7,200 nucleotides of DNA from JAGBWK01 sp964490275 (lineage in GTDB: Bacteria > Bacteroidota > Bacteroidia > Bacteroidales > Muribaculaceae), in NCBI GenBank assembly GCA_964490275.1, contig CAZBBL010000106.1, positions 1 through 7,200 of the forward strand, read 5' to 3'. How positions within the stretch are numbered: the first letter of the stretch is position 1; every line of letters starts with the position of its first letter. Positions 6,108-7,200 of the stretch are shown one piece after another. The notes below the pieces were generated by a model. The model saw only the letters and a program-made list of their open reading frames with translations, was not told the origin of the DNA and searched no databases. The position numbers were made by a program, and so were the translations under genes.

Positions 6108-7200
6108 ATGTCAAAGCTGAGATTTAAAGTAGTAGAAGAAGCATTTGACCGCAAAGCCATTCCGGTCGAAATTCCTACAGAGCGTCCTGAAGATTATTAT
6201 GGCAAATATGTCTTCAACCGCCAAAAAATGTTTGAGTATCTTCCCAAGAAGACCTACGACGCATTGGTTAACGCCATCGACAACAAGGAACCGCTTTCTC
6301 GCGAAGTAGCCGACGATGTAGCTCGTGGCATGAAACGCTGGGCTATCGACAATGGCGCTCGCCACTACACCCACTGGTTTCACCCTCTGACCGACGGTAC
6401 AGCAGAAAAGCACGATGCTTTTATTGAGCACGATGGAAAGGGTGGAGTTGTCGAAGAATTTACCGGCAAATTGCTCGTACAGCAAGAACCCGACGCATCG
6501 AGCTTCCCCAACGGCGGTATTCGCAACACTTTTGAAGCTCGCGGCTACTCAGCATGGGACATTTCATCTCCGGCTTTCATCCTCGACAAAACACTTTGTA
6601 TCCCGACCATCTTCATCTCATACACAGGTGAATCACTCGACTACAAAACACCTCTGCTTCGCGCCCTTAATGCCGTCGACAAAGCCGGCACAGCCGTAGC
6701 AAAATTCTTCGACTCAAATGTCAACCACGTCATCTCATACCTTGGTTGGGAACAAGAATACTTCCTCGTTGACGAAGCCCTCTACAACTGCCGTCCCGAC
6801 TTAGTGATGACCGGTCGCACATTGATGGGCCACGAGAGCGCAAAAAACCAGCAGCTCGAAGACCACTATTTCGGCGCAATACCTTCGCGCGTTGAAGCTT
6901 TCATGCTCGACCTCGAAATCGAATGCCACAAACTTGGCATCCCGGCCAAAACTCGCCACAACGAAGTTGCCCCAAACCAATTTGAGCTTGCTCCAATCTT
7001 CGAAGAGACAAACCTCGCCAACGACCACAACCTACTGTTGATGTCGCTCATAGCTGAGGTGGCTCGTCGCCACAACTTCCGCGTACTGCTCCACGAGAAA
7101 CCGTTTGCAGGTATCAACGGTTCGGGTAAGCACAACAACTGGAGTCTTGGCACCGACACCGGCGTACTGCTGTTTGCACCGGGCAAAACCGCTAAACAAA
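6108..7200 (+). CDS. glnN: Glutamine synthetase type III, N-terminal half (runs off the right edge)
   Basis: This enzyme makes glutamine from glutamate, ammonia and ATP in the cytosol. The frame is open from the ATG at 6108 to the window edge, giving 364 residues. The Bacteroides GSIII enzyme has about 730, so roughly half is present. The N-terminal part (MSKLRFKVVEEAFDRKAIPVE, then RGMKRWAIDNGARHYTHWFHPLTDGTAEKHDAF at about 73-105) is GSIII-specific and unlike GSI or GSII. Active-site motifs shared with other glutamine synthetases follow: WEQEYFLVD at 214-222 (metal-binding Glu215 and Glu217), HNEVAPNQFELAP at 284-296 (Glu286, Glu293) and GINGSGKHNNWSL at 335-347 (His342). The start is supported by the typical opening and by the 33-nt gap after dapL. 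No promoter is seen in that gap, so it may be read from the dapF promoter or from an internal one. The symbol glnN follows usage for Bacteroidota GSIII; some annotations use glnA. Confidence 0.96.
   Translation, partial: MSKLRFKVVEEAFDRKAIPVEIPTERPEDYYGKYVFNRQKMFEYLPKKTYDALVNAIDNKEPLSREVADDVARGMKRWAIDNGARHYTHWFHPLTDGTAEKHDAFIEHDGKGGVVEEFTGKLLVQQEPDASSFPNGGIRNTFEARGYSAWDISSPAFILDKTLCIPTIFISYTGESLDYKTPLLRALNAVDKAGTAVAKFFDSNVNHVISYLGWEQEYFLVDEALYNCRPDLVMTGRTLMGHESAKNQQLEDHYFGAIPSRVEAFMLDLEIECHKLGIPAKTRHNEVAPNQFELAPIFEETNLANDHNLLLMSLIAEVARRHNFRVLLHEKPFAGINGSGKHNNWSLGTDTGVLLFAPGKTAKQ

Noticed and set aside
6415..6699. 94-codon + strand frame within glnN
   Set aside because: It is out of frame with an intact, motif-bearing glutamine synthetase reading frame and has a Ser/Thr/Pro-rich translation typical of a frame shadow.
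6111..7186. Three - strand open frames (6111-6485, 6801-7028, 6866-7186)
   Set aside because: All are antisense to glnN, with no recognisable motif or independent promoter.
1..7200. Mobile elements, CRISPR arrays, tRNA/rRNA genes, defence or phage modules
   Set aside because: No repeated spacer-like units, transposase or integrase motifs, terminal inverted repeats or tRNA-like folds were seen. Codon and base use looks even across the genes by eye.

Overview
The window looks like ordinary chromosomal DNA of a Bacteroidota bacterium, most likely of the order Bacteroidales. Four lines of evidence support this. Upstream sites match the Bacteroidota -7 consensus TAnnTTTG. There is a methylmalonyl-CoA mutase of the succinate-propionate route. 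LL-DAP aminotransferase (DapL) and type III glutamine synthetase occur next to each other. Start codons lie behind A/T-rich leaders without Shine-Dalgarno sequences. The genus cannot be settled from these data.

Layout, left to right: (1) the last 47 codons of a methylmalonyl-CoA mutase large subunit, closed by a strong hairpin terminator. (2) Complete glmS on the + strand, with its own TAnnTTTG site. (3) A perfect 18-bp inverted repeat that probably serves as terminator for both glmS and the convergent gene. (4) A secreted GH13 alpha-amylase-like gene on the - strand. (5) A 273-bp A/T-rich divergent intergenic region with one promoter-like site facing each way. (6) A + strand cluster dapF-dapL-glnN with gaps of 28 and 33 nt and no visible terminator between genes; glnN runs off the right edge at about half its expected length.

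The + strand genes share a theme. GlmS uses glutamine to make glucosamine-6-phosphate for peptidoglycan and LPS sugars. DapL uses glutamate to make LL-diaminopimelate, and DapF converts it to meso-diaminopimelate for peptidoglycan and lysine. Glutamine synthetase III supplies glutamine. The window thus joins nitrogen assimilation to cell-wall precursor synthesis. The amylase is the odd member: a lone secreted starch-type enzyme with no SusC/SusD partners in view.

I found no mobile element, CRISPR array, tRNA, rRNA, phage gene or defence system, and no convincing undescribed system. The points worth a second look are modest: operon structure, the shared terminator, the dapF start, and the isolated amylase.
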